Origin: Diospyros lotus | Lineage: Eukaryota; Streptophyta; Magnoliopsida; Ericales; Ebenaceae | DNA length: 64,000 bases | Direction: 5' to 3' | Assembly: GCF_014633365.1 (NCBI RefSeq) | Contig: NC_068350.1 | Span: forward strand, 39,423,119 to 39,487,118 | Shown: positions 51,458-64,000 of the stretch, in pieces | How the letters are laid out: every line of letters begins with the position of its first letter | How positions within the stretch are numbered: position 1 is the stretch's first letter | Program-made: the position numbers and the translations under genes | Notes under the pieces: generated by a model | What the model was told of the DNA's origin: nothing | Seen by the model: the letters and a program-made list of their open reading frames with translations, nothing else | The model's database searches: none

Positions 51458-54400
51458 ATGGCCAGAACCAGAGGAGAAGGCGAACCAAGAGGCAGTAGTA
51501 GAATCAGAAGCGGAGCAGCTATGCCGGAGAATGCTGTTGAAGACTCTCCGGGGCCCGATGCTGCTGTTGAACGTAGAGTTCTTCGATCTCGCTACCTCGC
51601 TGTGAAGAACCTAATTAGTGGTAATTTCACGAAATTTCACTTAATTTTGCTTATTGTTCTGTATGAGGTTCGTTTGTAAATTTGTATTCCGTTTGTTTAT
51701 ATTCACGCACATATTTGTCGACTTGGATACTGATGATATCAGCATGTAGAGTTCGTCAATTAAATTAGTGTTTTTATGTGTTGGTCGTTGCAGATGACAG
51801 AGATGACATATCGAAGGTTGATTCTGATAAGTTCAATTCAATCATCAATGAAGTGGAGAACTTGCACCAACTGGGTAAGATGCTACTCTCTTCATGAGTA
51901 TTGAAATCATAACATGGCATCACCCGGAAGAATCTTAATTGATCATTGCCTACCCAAGTTAATCCCATATGTTTCACCTATCAAACGGGGATAAGGAAGA
52001 AATATTTTTTCACTCCCTGTAAAGCTGCATGTTACCTTTGGTTATTCATCAATCATCCGTATCCATTTTGTTTATTTACCAAGCCTCTTGCTGAAGGAGT
52101 GGCTAAAATCTTCAATGTTGCTTCCTTGTGGTTTCCAGTACAGAAACCTAGGGAACAAGTTGCTGATGCTGAAGCGCTTTGGGATATTACAAACACATTG
52201 GTGAGCTTTGTTAAAACACATAACAAGGAAGGAACGACCCCATCAGATTTTGTAAGCTCTCTGCTTAAACATTTTGGACGACAAGATGGGGCAAGTAGCA
52301 GTACTGGTGATGCAAGGAACACTGTGTGTTGGAAGGATATTGGTATTGCAGTTTCTCATGTTTTCCGAAGAGCTCCTGGATGCTGCACGATGTATGCATT
52401 TAGTAGCATAAATAATATTATGTATTTTTTAATCTTAATATTCAATTTAAACTTAAATTTAACCGTGTTGCTCTGCATGTTTGTTGTAGGCTTGGACCCA
52501 TGAATACTGAACTAAAGCAAAGGAAGGCTGCTGTTCATAGAAAACGTGTGAGACCAACAGAAAGTGCTCAGCCTGAAGAGGTAAGCAGGTTTATTTCAAA
52601 CTTTATAATTTTTCTTTAAGAATGAATCCATGGTGCAAGCAACCTTCTGTGGCTACACAAATTACTTGGTTCTTTTTCTTACTTGTGTGTAACTGTGGCT
52701 AGTGGTTGCTTTGATGATAGTTATTTCCTGCTGGTGGTTTATTTTGTATCAGAAAGTACATTGAATTTATATGTCTTATTACCTTTCCTGTTAGTGGTAT
52801 GCTGATAGAAGAACTATTGGACAAGAAGGAAAGGACACTGCATGAATACTCTTAACAGTGTAGTCTCTCTCTTTTTTTTTTTCTTGTTCACTGATGGGAG
52901 TTCATGAATCAAGTTAGCAAGTGGAACAAAATAACGATGTAGTTCATTTCTATCTTTCTTTTCTAAACAGTTAAAAATAACATCACATGGCTTGGCATAA
53001 GGCTTGGCAGTGTAGAGGGTGCAAATACAGAACCCATTGTTATGTTGGTCCACTTGCCAAGTCCATTGTTATTTTGGTCCACTTGCCAAGTCCAGTGTTC
53101 TGTATTTGCACCCTCTACACTGCCAAGCCATCCCATCACATGGACCGTGGACTGTATACCTTGCATTTATCATAGGCACGACGTGCCTAGGTGTGAGGTG
53201 CAGCATTGCACACTTCTTCAACATCAAGGCACAACGCTATCCACAAAGTGATGGCTAGGTGCATGGGGCGTTCACCTCATGCCCCTTATGTTTGTTAAAC
53301 CCACAAAAGTTAAAACAAACTAAATGTCACAGCAGAAAAGTTAAAACACAACTCAATGACTGCTCCTAAGAAAACTGTTGTCGGCTCCTCTGGTGAATCA
53401 AAACTCCTTCAACAAACTGACTCAATTGCAAACTTGAGGTCTTCTTCTTCTTCATTTTATTATTATTATTATTGTTGTGTCTGAAACTCTCACAAGTTGA
53501 TGAACAACTTGTGCATGTGGTAGGGATCACAATTTGTAACTATGTGAACCTGCCTTGTTCAGAGTGGGTTTTCTCCTGCAGCAAACCTGAACACACACAC
53601 ACACACACACACATATTATATGCATTATTTAGATATTAACATTTCATATTACTATTTATATTTTGACTTGTAAGTAAATTATTAAGTTTGTAACAGATCA
53701 AAGTACATTAAAAATATTATTTTGATTTTAAATCTTAATTTTTGTTAGATGTCTTAATCTTAATTATAGATATATTAATTTAGATGTTGCAATTTTCTTT
53801 ATATCTAAATATTATTTTGATTTTGATCACATGTGGGCGGAGTAAGGTTTGGGTGCTTTGGGATGGGTTCGGGGTGAGTTTTGTTTTCTTTTTTAAATTT
53901 ATATGGTGCAGTGTAGTCAAAGGAGAGAGAGGTCCTCACCTAGTTGCTTGGGTGACACAAGGCACCTTGCATACTGCCAAGTGAGGCTCCTTTACTCAGG
54001 CATTGAGGCCCTCGGGTGCTCACCTGGGCTGTAACAAAGGAAAAAAAAAATGAAAATAAAATATCATTGCCTGTGGAAATCAGAGAAGGCACACGAATGT
54101 CTTGGAAAATCTAATAGGAAAAGGAAAAATGAGAGATCAAGTAGAGAAAAGGAAACTCAACCTCATCTATCTGATGCTACACTTTATGTCTTTTCTTGAA
54201 AAATGTTAAAAGAATATGTATTTCAGAATGTTTTAGATGTTTTATATTATATTCATTATTTGATTGTTTTTTTTTTATTACATGTGTTTATTATTAATTT
54301 TTTAATTAATTTAGTGCTTTGATTTGCTCGAGCAAGCGCTTTTTTGGCACCTAATGCCTCAGGCGATATGAAAATCATAGTGCCTTAAGGGCACCTTTTG

Positions 54401-57400
54401 CCTTTGACTACCATGATATGGATATACTTCTTTTTAATTTATACAGTGAAACTTCTTGTTTATGTCAACTAATTTTTATTATTTTCAGTGTTATTTCTTC
54501 TTTTATGGTGTTTCCCATTTCAAAAGTTTGATTTTATGTTGTTTTTCAATTAAGTTGTTTGTGTTATTTTTCTTTTAGCTTTCTAGTACTTTGTTGAAAT
54601 AACATTAGTTGTTATTATAGTGTTAGTTATTTCTGATTTTATGAGTTTGCATTTACCTCTTTATAGATATATATTGAAAATAATGGTGTATAAATATTTT
54701 ATAGAAAAAAAGAAGAAGAAATGCGTGCTTTGCATCCATGAGGTGTGCTCCTGTTCCTTGCACCTTGTGCTTCTTTTCTAAGAACTCTTTGTGCCCCAGT
54801 GCACCTTGTGCCTTTGGTAACTGTGATATCTCAACCCTTTTTGTAAGCGCATTGAGGTTATTGAAATGCTTGGAGTTGTAGAGCATATGAAAAATTAACA
54901 TAAAAGGGGAGCGATGGGACTGCCAGAAATGGAAAGTATCTGATTTGGGCAGATATAGCTCTATAAATATTGTATGGAGAACTATTTGACTAAGAAATCC
55001 CATGGGAGATGTGATTCAGTGTGGACCAAAAAGTTTAGTGGAATTGTTTCACAGGATAACTATTGTACACAAGCAAAATGATAATTTGGACTCGTTAAGG
55101 GCAAAATTCCCCAAAGAGGAAATTTTAAGGTAAAATTTGACTCGAGCCGAGTCAAACTTATGCTTGGTTTTAAGGTAAAGTTTTGGGAATAAGAGAATCA
55201 AAAATGACTTGAGAGCTTATTTTTATATTCTTGTAGTATCAAATTATATGGCTGGTTAACTCCCAGTATTACTGACTTTTTGTTTGCTTTAATTTATTTT
55301 TTGAAATCTTACTAGTTTACATGGATTTTTATCTTTGCAGCTTGATGATACACTCACAGAAGAGAGATCAGACACAGACAAGAATATGGCAACTATGTTT
55401 GATATTTTGAGGAAGAAAAGAAGGGTGAGGCTTGAAAGTTTAGTCTTGAACAGAAACTCCTTTGCTCAGACAGTTGAAAATATATTTGCTCTATCTTTTC
55501 TGGTCAAAGATGGACGGGCTGAAATATCTGTAGATGAGAAAGGATTGCATATAGTTTGTAAGTTTCTTTACAACCAATTCAATTCCAAGTTTCACTTTAT
55601 ATCTGCTGCTTCCCTATCTCTTTGATGTGAATATGTATATTTTCTATTCAGCTCCAAGGAATTCTCCTGCTGCTAATGCTGTTGCCTCAGGGGAGGTTTC
55701 TTACTGCCATTTTGTTTTCAGATTTGATTTCAGGGATTGGAAGGTATATTAAATGCATCTGAACATTAAATGACCATATTGAAGCATTCCTTTTTTGTTC
55801 CAATTTCATAGAAAATGGACAAATGCAAGCATTCTGCATTTGAGTTTCAGGCAGTGTGTGCAAAATTACTGTTTCTGGCTATGAGCTGAGAAGTTCTACT
55901 TGTAGTAAAATTGAATGATATAGATTAAAAGTGGAAGCAGAATATGTAACTATTCCTGGCCATAGTCTACCCCTTATTTCTTTGTGTGCGGCAATACATA
56001 CATGGTTTTTTGTTTATGTATTTGAAGTAATAACACTGCTTTTATTCTATGGAGGTGAATTCTTTTTATTTTTTGGATAAAATATGGAGGTGAATTCTAC
56101 TCAAACAAGGAGAATGAAGATTGAGAAGGCAGCCATATTATTAGAATTAGGCTTTTATTATGCTTTAAAATGTTATTGGATTTTCTTTGTATTTCCCCAT
56201 GATAGATCTTACTATATACGACAAATATCAAGCCTTCATATCCCCCTATTTGATCCAATTGCTTTACTAATATTCTCCTTTTTTGATGTTTGTTCATATT
56301 TGTCCGGAAAACATGTTCTTATTCCCATATTCTTTAGAGTTATTAAGATGCTCTAACATAACACTTGTTTCTCCGCCTTCATTGAATAAATTTGAGACAT
56401 AGTCCTTCCATCTCTCCTTGATCACCTTCTCTTTTACTACTTTTTTGGTTTTTTTGTCTTTTATGCTTTTCACTAGACTCAAATCCCCTGCCCCCGGGCG
56501 CTCCCTCTTTTCTTTCTTTCTTTTGTTTTAGCTAGTTTATATGCATCTTTTGTGTCAAGTTGGTATGAATTTTCATAAGCTATTGACCATGCTTCTTTTT
56601 TTTCTGAACTATACCTCTTTATGTGTTTTTGTGTTTTTTCATTATGTCATTTCTGTAAGTCAACCCGCTTTTCCTAGTTGTGGTTTTCTCTTGCACCTCT
56701 TCATTCCATCACTAAGAGACTTTGATTTGAGACTTTTCCATTTGATTCTCTTAATAGCCACTTTTTTTTTGTTGTTGTCAGCAATAGCCATTTCAATCCA
56801 CATCCAATCTCTCTCTCTCTCTCTCTCTCTCTGGCAGATTACTGGGTCTCCTTTCTTCAACTTGTTACTTTATGTTCTACTAATCTTCTAATTCTTCTCT
56901 GTCAATCTCCCCACGTGTCCATATCTCCTTTTCCATTTTGCTCGTATGCTTTTTCTCTTTCCCATCTATATCTGGGGATTGTACAAAGTTTTAAAGACCA
57001 ATTGACACCCTAAAACCACTTTAGGTGTTTTTTAATGTTAAATGGTCACACAATACAACGATTTTTCTTATTTTGAGCTTGAAGGTGTTTCCTGTTAATT
57101 TTGTTCAGAGGATTTAATTACTCCATAAGTATCAGTATTAGTGAAGTTAAGTTAGATTGTTGTCTAATCTGTAGCTTGTTGACCCCACAGTTGATGATAA
57201 ACTCTGTTGAGGCTGGAGAAGAGTTGATGCCGCATAGGAATCAAGACAACATAGAGAACGGTTCCCAGGCTGACCAGAGAGAGGTAGCAACTCAACAAAC
57301 TGGACCCACAACCCCAATCAGAAAATTGTCTCGAAACCGTGGCCTGGTTTTGCAGGAACAGTCGGTTGTGGAAGACTCCCCAGGGGGTGATGAGTCTGCA

Positions 57401-57445
57401 GGGAGGGCTGCAGCCATTCGTAAGGGGAAGCGTAAGCTTGGGTAA
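51458..57445 (+). CDS. NSE4: NSE4, non-SMC element 4 of the SMC5/6 complex, seven exons
   Basis: Exons 51458-51620, 51794-51874, 52139-52391, 52490-52580, 55341-55557, 55652-55743 and 57191-57445 join in frame with GT-AG borders to 1152 bp, 383 residues; plant NSE4 proteins are about 400. NSE4 is the kleisin subunit that bridges the SMC5 and SMC6 heads, acting in DNA repair and replication in the nucleus. Visible family features are the N-terminal helix region ([11 protein letters not shown], about 46-56), the W-K-DIG segment (about 152-157), the conserved [16 protein letters not shown] block (about 211-226), the C-terminal winged-helix part with [13 protein letters not shown] (about 287-299) and [13 protein letters not shown] near the end. 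Introns 4 (2760 bp) and 6 (1447 bp) hold repeats. No defect was seen. Confidence 0.93.
53001..53129. repeat. 33-bp perfect inverted repeat with a duplicated loop, NSE4 intron 4
   Basis: Arms 53001-53033 and 53097-53129 are exact reverse complements. The 63-bp loop consists largely of two 29-bp direct copies (53034-53062, 53063-53091) that differ at one base and contain TTGGTCCACTTGCCAAGT. Transcribed within the NSE4 pre-mRNA it would form a strong hairpin. Confidence 0.92.
53160..54430. other. Repeat-rich part of NSE4 intron 4
   Basis: Contains words of the type GGCACCTAATGCCTCAGG and CACCTTTTGCC, typical of decayed plant transposable elements, an ATT run near 53457 and a CA dinucleotide run at about 53591-53612. 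No coding frame is supported. Confidence 0.4.
56100..56900 (-). mobile_element. Decayed LINE (L1-type) ORF2 fragment in NSE4 intron 6
   Basis: On the minus strand, broken frames contain [13 protein letters not shown] followed by [15 protein letters not shown] (56294-56482), a pattern seen just before the reverse transcriptase domain of plant LINEs. Further upstream on that strand KRIKWKSLK (56660-56860) fits the preceding region. Frames are interrupted and a CT repeat lies in the middle, so the copy is dead. Confidence 0.5.
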
Positions 57446-57565
57446 CGTGAACGCAGACGTAATTTTCATAGGCAATCCAGAACTGGAGTTTAGGTTGGCA
57501 TCAAGAATGTATATAGTAACATGTACATTATTGTCTTCAGAATCTTTTCTTCTCTTGGTATCTAC

Positions 57566-57601
57566 TTTTTTTTTTTTTTTTTTTGGGGGGGGGGGGGGGG
57601 G
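57566..57601 (+). repeat. T19G17 homopolymer junction in the NSE4 3' region
   Basis: Nineteen T (57566-57584) are followed directly by seventeen G (57585-57601), about 120 bp after the stop codon. It may lie in the 3' UTR. Such runs are also prone to sequencing error, so the lengths are approximate. Confidence 0.8.
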
Positions 57602-57949
57602 AGGGTGGTTTGGTTCTATCTGTTTTGGTCTCCTGCCCCCCTTTACTACATCCTTGTCTATTTTAAAAATGGCTTGAACCACTTGAGTCAGGTGGACTTT
57701 GCCCCTTATATTCATTGTTGAGTTTCTATAATCTTTTCTGGCTTGAATGAAGTGATCATGTGTTGATGGCAACTTCCGCAGACTCCATTGGAAAATATTT
57801 GGTCTAAACAGGACATGCTGTCATCTGAAACACTATATTCGGGTAGAAAGTGAAGTTCTTTTAATGAATGAGAGAGCAGCCATTGTCTTTTGTGTGTACT
57901 AAGTAAATTTGGATATATTTGTAATAGTATACAAATCATATGAAGTGTC

Positions 57950-58850
57950 GTGTCGTTTCATATTTATGTTGTGTCGAATGTTCTGAACATTGGTCTGAAT
58001 GGGTTGAATTGAGACTCGACCCAAAAACTAATCTTGTTAATAGTAAAAATTAGGAGTATTTATGGGTGGGTAGAATCGGGCTTGCCATTAACTTTATATT
58101 AAATTAATTTCCATCAAGTCTATAGAGTCGGACCCAAAATCAAACTAATCTAACCCAATAAAAGGTCAGTTGATTCGGTTTGTTTTTCGATTTTAATTAA
58201 ATATAATATTTATTAATCTTAAATTTTTGTTATATAATAATTTCAATGCACAATAAAGAATTTGTACGTAAGTACTACACAGTAGTTGGCAATTTAGTTT
58301 AAATAGTGACAAATAAGTTGTACCAAATGACTACTAAATTTATAAAATATATTATATATTTTTAATTACTTAAACTCATAACGAAGTCGATTCCTATTAG
58401 ATCTAATTTTTTAAATTCAAAACTAAATTAATCTGCTCAAAAAATCAAATTAAGCCAATTACACTATTTAATTGGATCATCGAAAGTACCAAATTCATCA
58501 TCCACTCCCTAAAAAAGCAACTTATAAGGAATTTTTGTTGGATTGATGAAATTAGATGAGTAAACTATATCATGAATCAAATCGATTCGTCTCTATGAAC
58601 ATGATTTATCGGTAAAGCATGTGGAGTTTTTCAAAAAATATAAATGATTAAATTTTTGTGATGACATTTCTCTCATATAGAGATATAAATTGAATGTTCT
58701 GATTTATGTATGTATAGATTGTGATTGCATTCAAATTTACCTGATAGATAAATTGAGAGAGAAAGCCACCCGTCTCAGGATTATTTGAGCGAAGATTGAA
58801 ACTTGAGTTATAAAAAAAAAAAAAAAAAAGAAAGAAAGAATAGAGTTATT
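57950..58850. other. Intergenic stretch between NSE4 and the zinc-finger gene
   Basis: AT-rich, with GTGTCGTGTCG words near 57945 related to the element at 50483-51010 and an A-run at about 58813-58829. No gene was recognised. Confidence 0.5.
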
Positions 58851-58859
58851 AAGGTGCTA

Positions 58860-59378
58860 TGTTGGGCACGCCCCGTAGTCCTTTTTGGATAAGGCCTACC
58901 TAGCCTCCCAGAGCGGGAGAGTTGGGCGGCCCAACACTAGTGGGCTGTCACAGGCCAGGCCTGGTCCGATGGGCTATGACGGTCCGGCCGCATTAACATC
59001 TCCAATAAGTAACAAGGTTATTAGGGCTGCTGAGGTTTTCTTAAATGGCGCGCGGAATCCAAATTAAGATAAACTAGATCTAAACCGTAATTTATAAATC
59101 CACTCTATATGTACCCAATATCATATTTCGCCATCATATCTACTCTCTCTCTCTCTCTCTCTCTCCTTCGAAGGCGCTCTTAGAAAAACCCTACTAGGGT
59201 TTTGCCTCCATATTTGGATCTCTGCTGCAGGCTTCGATTTCCATCGAGTTTCAAGGGGTTTTTTCTTCGATTCTTTTTCTTTTATACTCTTCAATCTTTT
59301 GTTGTTGGTAGACGTCTCGATTTGCTGTTTGCTGTCGATTTCGCTGTTCGGATCTCTGTCGATCTGTGTTTTGCGGCC
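58860..59378 (+). promoter_or_regulatory. Promoter and 5' leader of the CCCH zinc-finger gene
   Basis: A GC-rich patch contains the palindrome GTTGGGCGGCCCAAC (58921-58935) with TGGGC site II-like words. A CT repeat (about 59140-59165) precedes AAAACCCTACTAGGGTTTT (59185-59203), two telo-boxes (AAACCCTA) facing each other. Site II and telo-box pairs are common in plant housekeeping and translation-related promoters. The leader runs to the ATG at 59379. Confidence 0.55.
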
Positions 59379-61571
59379 ATGGATACTCGCAAGAGAGCTA
59401 GAAATGAAGGTGGTATTAACGCTAATGGCGGCTTTAAGAGGTCCAGGCCAGGTCCGTTCTTCTTCCTTTCTATGATTTAGCGGCGTCGGGCAATTCCTCC
59501 CCCCCCCCTCTCCCAAATACGCACACGCACACGCACACGCATCCCCTGGCAGTATTTATATGCTTGCACTTGTTGTATAGAGATGTATGGTCTTGTTTGG
59601 TATTTTGATTGGTGCTTGATTTTGCTAAGTTCTTGAAGCTGCGCTTCGGCGGGGATGTTCTTTGTTTTGTGAATCTTTCTTGCGAGCTGTTACTATGTCC
59701 TTTTTTTTCTGTTTATTGTTTCTCGTTATGCCGTTTCTTGAATTTACGGTTTGGATGATTGGATCTTCATTTTTTATATTTGGGGTACTAATGTTATTAT
59801 AATCGAGTGAATGAAAATCGAATTGGCCGAAATTTGGATATTCATTTTCTTTATTGTTCAACTGTCTGAAATTTTAGAGCTGCTGGTGTAACCCATCACC
59901 ATTCAATTTTGCATTGCATGCAGCAAATTGCATTACTAAGCATTTAATGTAAATTTTGGCGTTGCAATGAGGAATCTGAAGATTCTACTCGACATTCTTG
60001 GTGATATGTGACCATAGCCCCTGTTTTTAGTTGTTTAATTCAAGATGATTTTAAAGTCTTACTCCACCAATAGATCTACCCACAGACCGGCAGGTTCTTC
60101 TTTGAGTATCAAGAGCTGCTTTCTTTAGCAATAAAGCTTTTGTGACTATCCTTGGGGAACCATCTAGCTCTCGGAAACTCTTAACAAAGAAGCCGCCAAA
60201 AATTAATGATTTGTTATTTATGCTCCTCCTCAATGCAAATTTGTGGTCCATAGGCTCACTTAATTAACTTGTTCTAAAAAAGATGTATCCGTTGCTCTTT
60301 TGAGGGATTACTTCCTATCTTCCCTGCCTTTCTTGAGTACAGATTGAGTCCTGGGTTATATTTGTGTCTGCTTAAAATATTTTTCTGGGAAATATTTTCA
60401 TCATTTTCAATTTTTTTGGTTGAAGTTTTCTATTTCCCATCAACATTTTCTATTTTAAAAATTATATACATCTAATATGCCCAAGCACACACTTCCACAT
60501 GATGCCATTAACCATCATCATAGTATATATACACATTTAAATGTTCATTCACATGAATCTGTAAATATTTTGCATGCATGCAGTTGTATACTTTGTACAT
60601 TTTGTGTTTATATTGACTTGATGCATGAATTTTGCTCTTTAACAAGAACTTCAAGAATCGAATAATAATATTATCCCATGAAAACCATTGTACGTGATTA
60701 ATTTCTTGTTCACAAAGTGATGATAATAAAAAGCAGAAAATTGGATTGACTGTATTTTTTCCTTTCTTCTGGGAATAATGGATCATCTGTTGACTGCGGT
60801 TTATGGTCTATTGATGGATTGATTGGATTGATCATCATCACAAAGTCATTATTAAATGGATTGGTGACTTTATTTCTTCTGGCAATGTTAGATCATCTGT
60901 TATCTTTTACAAAGTCATGTTTATAAAATGCAACATTTTACATGATTATACACATTGATTTGTTGTTTCTTAGTAATTTCTTTGTGAAACTTGAAATTTT
61001 AAACGGGTTGCTCATCTTATGGTGGTTACACAACCGATTTTAAGTATGATACTAGTATGAGTTGTATCAGCTTATTACCTCTCTGTTTCTTATTAGTTAT
61101 TCTTACTAGTGGAATATAAAAAAATAAAACTTGAAATTTGTAACTAGTTCCATGGCAGAATTTGTAACAATGACTCCAAATTATTGTTTTTCTTCCATTG
61201 CAGAAAACAAATTTTGTCGTCATTTAAAAGTGCCTTTTTCTATTGTCCAATCCACATTAAAAATGTATAAATGTGCTTTTATCAACTTAAAAGAGCCTTT
61301 TCTTCAATCTCCACCAATGCTAAACATCTTATATCTATTTTTTATTTTTTTTTGGTGCATTTTCTTGTAGCTTCAACCTTCCAATATAACTCTTATTTGT
61401 TTATGATACTGGTAATAACTAATCTAATATCTTTAAGTATTCCTGAGATATATAAATGAAGGATTTCACAGAATACTAACGGGGAAAAAGTAATTAATGT
61501 TTTGTAACAGAAATGGACTCCCTATCATCTGGTATAGGAAGCAAATCGAAGCCTTGCACGAAGTTTTTCAG
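59379..61571 (+). CDS. KH/CCCH zinc-finger protein, first two exons, runs off the window
   Basis: Exon 1 (59379-59451) encodes MDTRKRARNEGGINANGG and onward; exon 2 (61511-61571) continues with MDSLSSGIGSKSKPCTKFF. Junctions are GT-AG and in frame (phase 1, then phase 2). This N-terminus matches the plant family of small RNA-binding proteins that have CCCH fingers and a KH domain, such as Arabidopsis At3g12130 and At5g06770. The Cys in KPCTKFF is the first ligand of the first finger. The next exon, with the rest of the finger, was not found before 64000, so intron 2 exceeds 2.4 kb. Intron 1 is 2059 bp. Function is probably mRNA binding; the target is unknown. Confidence 0.75.
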
Positions 61572-64000
61572 GTTCAAATCTTCACCTATCTAAGATATCA
61601 TAACCTACATGTTTCCTTTATTAATGTCCATAAACTGGAAGAAGACTGTCATAATGGATCAGTATAAATTGCACTAATCGACTGCAAGCATCATAGCTTT
61701 GGCAAAGATTTACTTGCCTTTTATGGTGCCCACTTTACTGCTGGTTTTCCATTGTGCTTGTGTCTCTTATTACATAATAACTTGGTCAGATGAAGACTAA
61801 GCTGATATGAAGGTGCCTTTTAATTGCATAATTTTTGCTATACACACTAGCATATGCATGTTGCATTCATTGTAGTGATTACACCAATCTTCGATTTCCA
61901 TTGTCACTTACACTTTACAGCATTGGTACTTTGTTAACCACTTAGTGTCCATGTCCATTCATGTCTTGTAATTGGGCTCAATATAGGACATATTACAATT
62001 GCCATCTCAACAAGTTGTGTAATTGGGCTCTATTCTATGTTACCACAGTTGTGGTTGCTGTCTTGATATATTATTTGGACCTTTTGTTACAAGGATAAAC
62101 GTAATCTCTTCCAGCAGTGCTGCTGCTTTAATAAGTTATATCTATCCTTAGGAATTTCACTACCTATAGTTGGGCCCCTTGCACGCTAGTTTGTGACCTT
62201 CAATTTAACTATCTGTAGTACTCCAATCTTCATGTAGTTGTGTATTAGTGTTGATTGCAGTTCTCTGTTCAGAGACATTCTTGTTCATTAGCATTGTTAT
62301 TATGTGGTTCCATTCCCTGATGGAATTGTTGTTTTGACCATTCTTATATTTTATTTGTACAAGTGGAAGTTTTCCTGTCTTGAGATACAGACATTCTTGC
62401 TATGTTGATTGAAATATGTATTATTAATATTGCATTTTTATTCTGATTACTGCACTACCGGACAAGTTTCGAGTAGTTTAGAAATGTTGGTTGATAACCA
62501 TGAAGCTTTTCGTTGATAACAAGTTTTTAAAACTCACCTAGGGACCTTTAAAAATCATAGTCAATAGAGGCTCTTTGGTTACACATGTTGTTTCAGTTTG
62601 GTTTTGTAGAAGTTGAGTTCTGAAAAAAAAAAAACATTTGACCTTTTGAAACTTGGATTCCATGTTTCTGGAAGTTTTTAGTGTCAAATAGGACTTAATA
62701 TGAGTTTGCCAATCTGATAGATATACCTGCATTAGCTTTTCATTTTCCAAATATGAGATGGAAATTTTTGCCAGGGAAAATTTTTTATTTTTGCTCTGTG
62801 TAAGTTGAATTGAAGTCTATTTTGTTTTGGCACAGACTAAAAATTTATTTACAACGAAGTAAAATTAATTCATGTCGGATATAGATTCTTGTGTTCCTTT
62901 TTTTCCCTATAATAAAATGAATCTAGATATATTCGTTTGTTTTATTCATTTCAATTTATTTTCTTCCAGAATCTTTTTGTTGTCTGTGTCTTCTGATCCT
63001 TCTTGCCCTTTTTAACTATGGTAATTCAGTACAAATATAACTATTCTGTATCTTCATTAGAAACAAGACCATTGTTGTAGTTCACTAGAACTATTTTCAA
63101 TTCCATCTTTTTTCTTTTTTCTTTTTTCTTTTTGCTATTTTTTGTTTTTTCCATCACTCTTCCTATTTCTTTTGATGTGATCAAAATCCAATTCTCACTC
63201 TTTTTTATTATTATTATTTCCCTTGCTTCATGTACTACCTCTACAGAATGTTTTGTGTGTTTTTTTTTTTTCCCTCATGTATAGAGCTCAAACTCTCTTA
63301 TTTTCTTACTTAAGTTTTTGGTCCTCTGAGTTAACTTCTTTTTGGCTTTTGTCACAAGTCTTCTGCTCACCTCCTCTTTTCCCCTCTACAAAAAGCAAAG
63401 CTTTTGCTATCTTTCTTCCTATTTCAGATATGTTTATCCTTGCATTGTCCATTTGTTTCTAGCAATACATTGTTTTCTTTTGGTTTACTACTACTTTGAA
63501 ATGTTTGTTTATATTAGAAGGTAATAACCAGTCTTCAATTCTTGATTTTTTTCACTAGTTTACCACATTTTTAGGGAAAAAATGGGCTAAGTGCCACCCT
63601 TCTCCAAACAATTGTTGGAATATCATGTCGTGGCCACGTAGATGCCACTCTGGAGGGAATGCCAGCATAGTTGGCTGGTGATTGCATAAATTCTTATGGC
63701 TGACATTTATAACATAGAACAGCCTGTACCACAAGCAGTTCTTGCTGAACATTTACAATTTCTTTTAAGCATGAGTGAATTAAGGCCAGAAAGAATTGCC
63801 GGTGTCACCAGAGGCTCTTTTAAAGAACTGCTAGTGCCACCAAAGGTTCTTTACTTAGTCAACAACACTCATCTTTAGCAACTTCCTGCTTTTGGATTTT
63901 CTGTTCCTCTCAAATTCAAATATAATTCATTTGTGTATCTATATATACATGTTACACTTGCAGAGCTAGTTGCTAGAGTGAAAAATCTAGATAAAGAAAT
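61572..64000 (+). other. Probable intron 2 of the zinc-finger gene, no other gene seen
   Basis: T-rich sequence without a recognised exon. Small frames (63223-63462, 63696-63878) have no family features. The last 40 bases contain an AG followed by an open frame, but it does not resemble the expected CCCH sequence. Confidence 0.45.

Noticed and set aside
57164..57772. 202-codon minus-strand frame
   Set aside because: Antisense to NSE4 exon 7 and the T19G17 tract, giving a Pro/Lys run.
60051..60251. 66-codon minus-strand frame in intron 1 of the zinc-finger gene
   Set aside because: No recognised domain, no continuation in neighbouring sequence; probably chance or old repeat.
63696..63878. 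60-codon frame starting MADIYNIEQPV near the right edge
   Set aside because: Not similar to the expected CCCH exon and no splice signals that fit the zinc-finger frame.

Overview
The window is AT-rich nuclear DNA of a flowering plant, most likely a eudicot. It carries multi-exon genes with GT-AG introns, a plastid-targeted TPS-b type terpene synthase, a CLAVATA1-family receptor, the SMC5/6 subunit NSE4 and a plant CCCH zinc-finger gene. CACTA transposons, long solo LTRs of Ty3/gypsy type, a copia-like LTR, small inverted-repeat elements and decayed LINE sequence fill most of the rest. No tRNA, rRNA, organellar or bacterial gene was recognised.

Layout. 1-1516 is the 3' part of a long LTR. 2000-2455 is the palindrome-rich end of a CACTA element. 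2719-25600 is a decayed terpene synthase array, all on the minus strand. It holds a 5'-truncated pseudogene (exons 4-7, 2719-3948), two flank-only units without a gene (A, about 4108-15108; B, 15109-19257) and a third unit with one apparently intact seven-exon gene (21018-24937). A and B share a 2.07 kb solo LTR that unit C lacks, and A alone carries a 6.8 kb CACTA element, so the insertions can be put in order. 25938-34040 is a second CACTA element between direct repeats, with another solo LTR nested in it. 34041-43180 is mostly gene-free and includes a copia-like LTR with an array of short palindromes.

44130-46118 (minus) is an unbroken reading frame for the extracellular part of a CLAVATA1-like receptor. 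It stops inside the transmembrane segment, next to a repetitive element, and no kinase follows. 51458-57445 (plus) is a complete seven-exon NSE4 gene (383 aa) whose long introns hold a hairpin repeat and LINE debris. 59379-61571 (plus) gives the first two exons of a KH/CCCH zinc-finger gene that runs off the right edge.

The genes do not form one pathway. The terpene synthase copies belong together as a birth-and-death tandem family. The receptor, NSE4 and zinc-finger genes are unrelated neighbours. Exon borders were set by hand from splice signals, frame continuity and family exon lengths; no alignment or expression data were available.
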